NCBI GenBank assembly: GCA_002435825.1
Contig: DIVL01000053.1
Location: 32,083-85,024, forward strand
Origin: Anaerolineaceae bacterium UBA6133
Lineage (GTDB): Bacteria; Chloroflexota; Anaerolineae; Anaerolineales; Anaerolineaceae
Reading direction: 5' to 3'
DNA length: 52,942 nucleotides
Of the stretch, positions 52,345 to 52,942 are shown piece after piece. The notes beneath the pieces were generated by a model. It saw only the letters and a program-made list of their open reading frames with translations, did no database searches and was not told the DNA's origin. How positions within the stretch are numbered: position 1 is the first letter of the stretch; each line of letters opens with the position of its first letter. The position numbers were made by a program, and so were the translations under genes.

Positions 52345-52942
52345 GCAGGTTGCAGGAATTGTCCTGGCAGCGGGCAGTTCAAGCCGGTTTGGGTCGCCAA
52401 AACAATTACTCCCGTGGAGAGAGACAACTGTCATAAACAGTGTGGTTCATACTGCGATTGAAACAGAGCTCGCGCCTGTGATTGTTGTGCTCGGGGCAAA
52501 TGCGGATCAGATTGAACCTGGATTGCCGGAAGGCTGTGTTTTCGTGACCAACACAATGTGGTCTGAAGGGCAGAGTTCGTCGATACGGATAGGGTTGTCA
52601 CAACTTTCAATGGAAGTCGATGGAGTTTTAATGTTGCTGGGCGACCAGCCGCAAATCAACCCGCACTTCTGCGGCAGTATCGTCCAAAGAGGTCTGGAAA
52701 GCGGAAAGATCACGATTCCTTACGTCAACGATCGGCGCGCAAACCCGGTTTATTTCCCAAAAAGTACGCTCAAGAGACTGGGTGAGGTGGCAGGTGACCA
52801 GGGTGGAAGAGCTATTTTCTCTGAATTCCAGGTCGAGCTTTTTCCGTGGCTGGATGACTGCATGGCAATGGATATTGACACCCCTGAAGATTACGAGAAG
52901 TTGAAAGCTTGCTACGCTCGTAGTGCCTCAATAGAAAATGTT
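52337..52942 (+). CDS. mocA: MocA-like molybdenum cofactor cytidylyltransferase (3' end cut by window edge)
   Basis: 202 residues visible and open at the right end. The nucleotidyltransferase loop is LAAGSSSRFGSPKQLLPW near residue 10. The metal-binding acid is in LLGDQPQIN, and the late GDQGGRAI and DIDTPEDYEKL are typical of the MobA-like family members that make the CMP form of molybdopterin. It starts with an 8-bp overlap on the Mo-subunit stop. It would supply cofactor to the two hydroxylases upstream together with XdhC. Close relatives use other nucleotides, so MobA-type function is less likely but possible. Confidence 0.85.
   Translation, partial: MSKQVAGIVLAAGSSSRFGSPKQLLPWRETTVINSVVHTAIETELAPVIVVLGANADQIEPGLPEGCVFVTNTMWSEGQSSSIRIGLSQLSMEVDGVLMLLGDQPQINPHFCGSIVQRGLESGKITIPYVNDRRANPVYFPKSTLKRLGEVAGDQGGRAIFSEFQVELFPWLDDCMAMDIDTPEDYEKLKACYARSASIENV

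Overview
The window is a gene-dense piece of bacterial chromosome with roughly balanced GC. It most resembles an anaerobic Chloroflexota (Anaerolineae-type) genome. That assignment is inference from gene content: a fused E1 alpha/beta 2-oxoacid dehydrogenase, cofactor F420 genes, an AmmeMemoRadiSam radical SAM enzyme, an archaeal-type phosphoglycerate mutase, a RodZ-like protein with two HTH domains and a T-box in front of valS. I see no rRNA, tRNA, CRISPR, prophage or insertion sequence.

Left part (1-20.4 kb), ordinary metabolism: a truncated cold-shock gene with a clear promoter; a beta-hydroxyacid dehydrogenase, ApgM and AmrS (+); cyclophilin and histidine ammonia-lyase (-); a degraded gene remnant near 6.1 kb; E1 and E2 of a 2-oxoacid dehydrogenase (-); a sugar ABC importer without its ATPase (-); class II fructose-bisphosphatase and GDP-mannose dehydratase (+); a valine T-box leader and valS (+); and a DUF6909-like protein with a nucleoside-phosphorylase-like C-terminus (-).

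Middle part (20.4-34.7 kb), translation-accuracy genes: RsmI, RsmE and RimO surround a tightly overlapping minus-strand operon. That operon encodes an RsmI paralogue, a divergent tRNA-guanine transglycosylase, two tandem ArmA/RmtB-like 16S rRNA methyltransferase homologues and an RsmF-like m5C methyltransferase. By family knowledge these act at C1402, G1405, C1407 and U1498 of 16S rRNA, at the tRNA wobble base and on ribosomal protein S12, all at or facing the decoding centre. A YhhQ queuosine-precursor transporter lies nearby. Type II pantothenate kinase, MurJ, a TPR-like membrane protein, RodZ-like and L9 genes are interspersed.

Right part (34.8 kb to the end), one long plus-strand run of 16 nearly contiguous genes: methylmalonyl-CoA mutase and epimerase; SsnA-like amidohydrolase; F420:NADP oxidoreductase; CofE, CofD and CofC; an F420-type LLM oxidoreductase; a hotdog thioesterase; a YgfM-like plus XdhD-like molybdenum hydroxylase; a CBS-containing family II pyrophosphatase; XdhC; a second molybdenum hydroxylase (FAD/2Fe-2S fusion plus Mo subunit); and a truncated MocA. 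The layout suggests purine or N-heterocycle oxidation with its molybdenum cofactor maturation, genetically joined to F420 synthesis and use. The two most interesting systems are the decoding-centre modification operon with its ArmA-like pair and this F420/molybdohydroxylase cluster.
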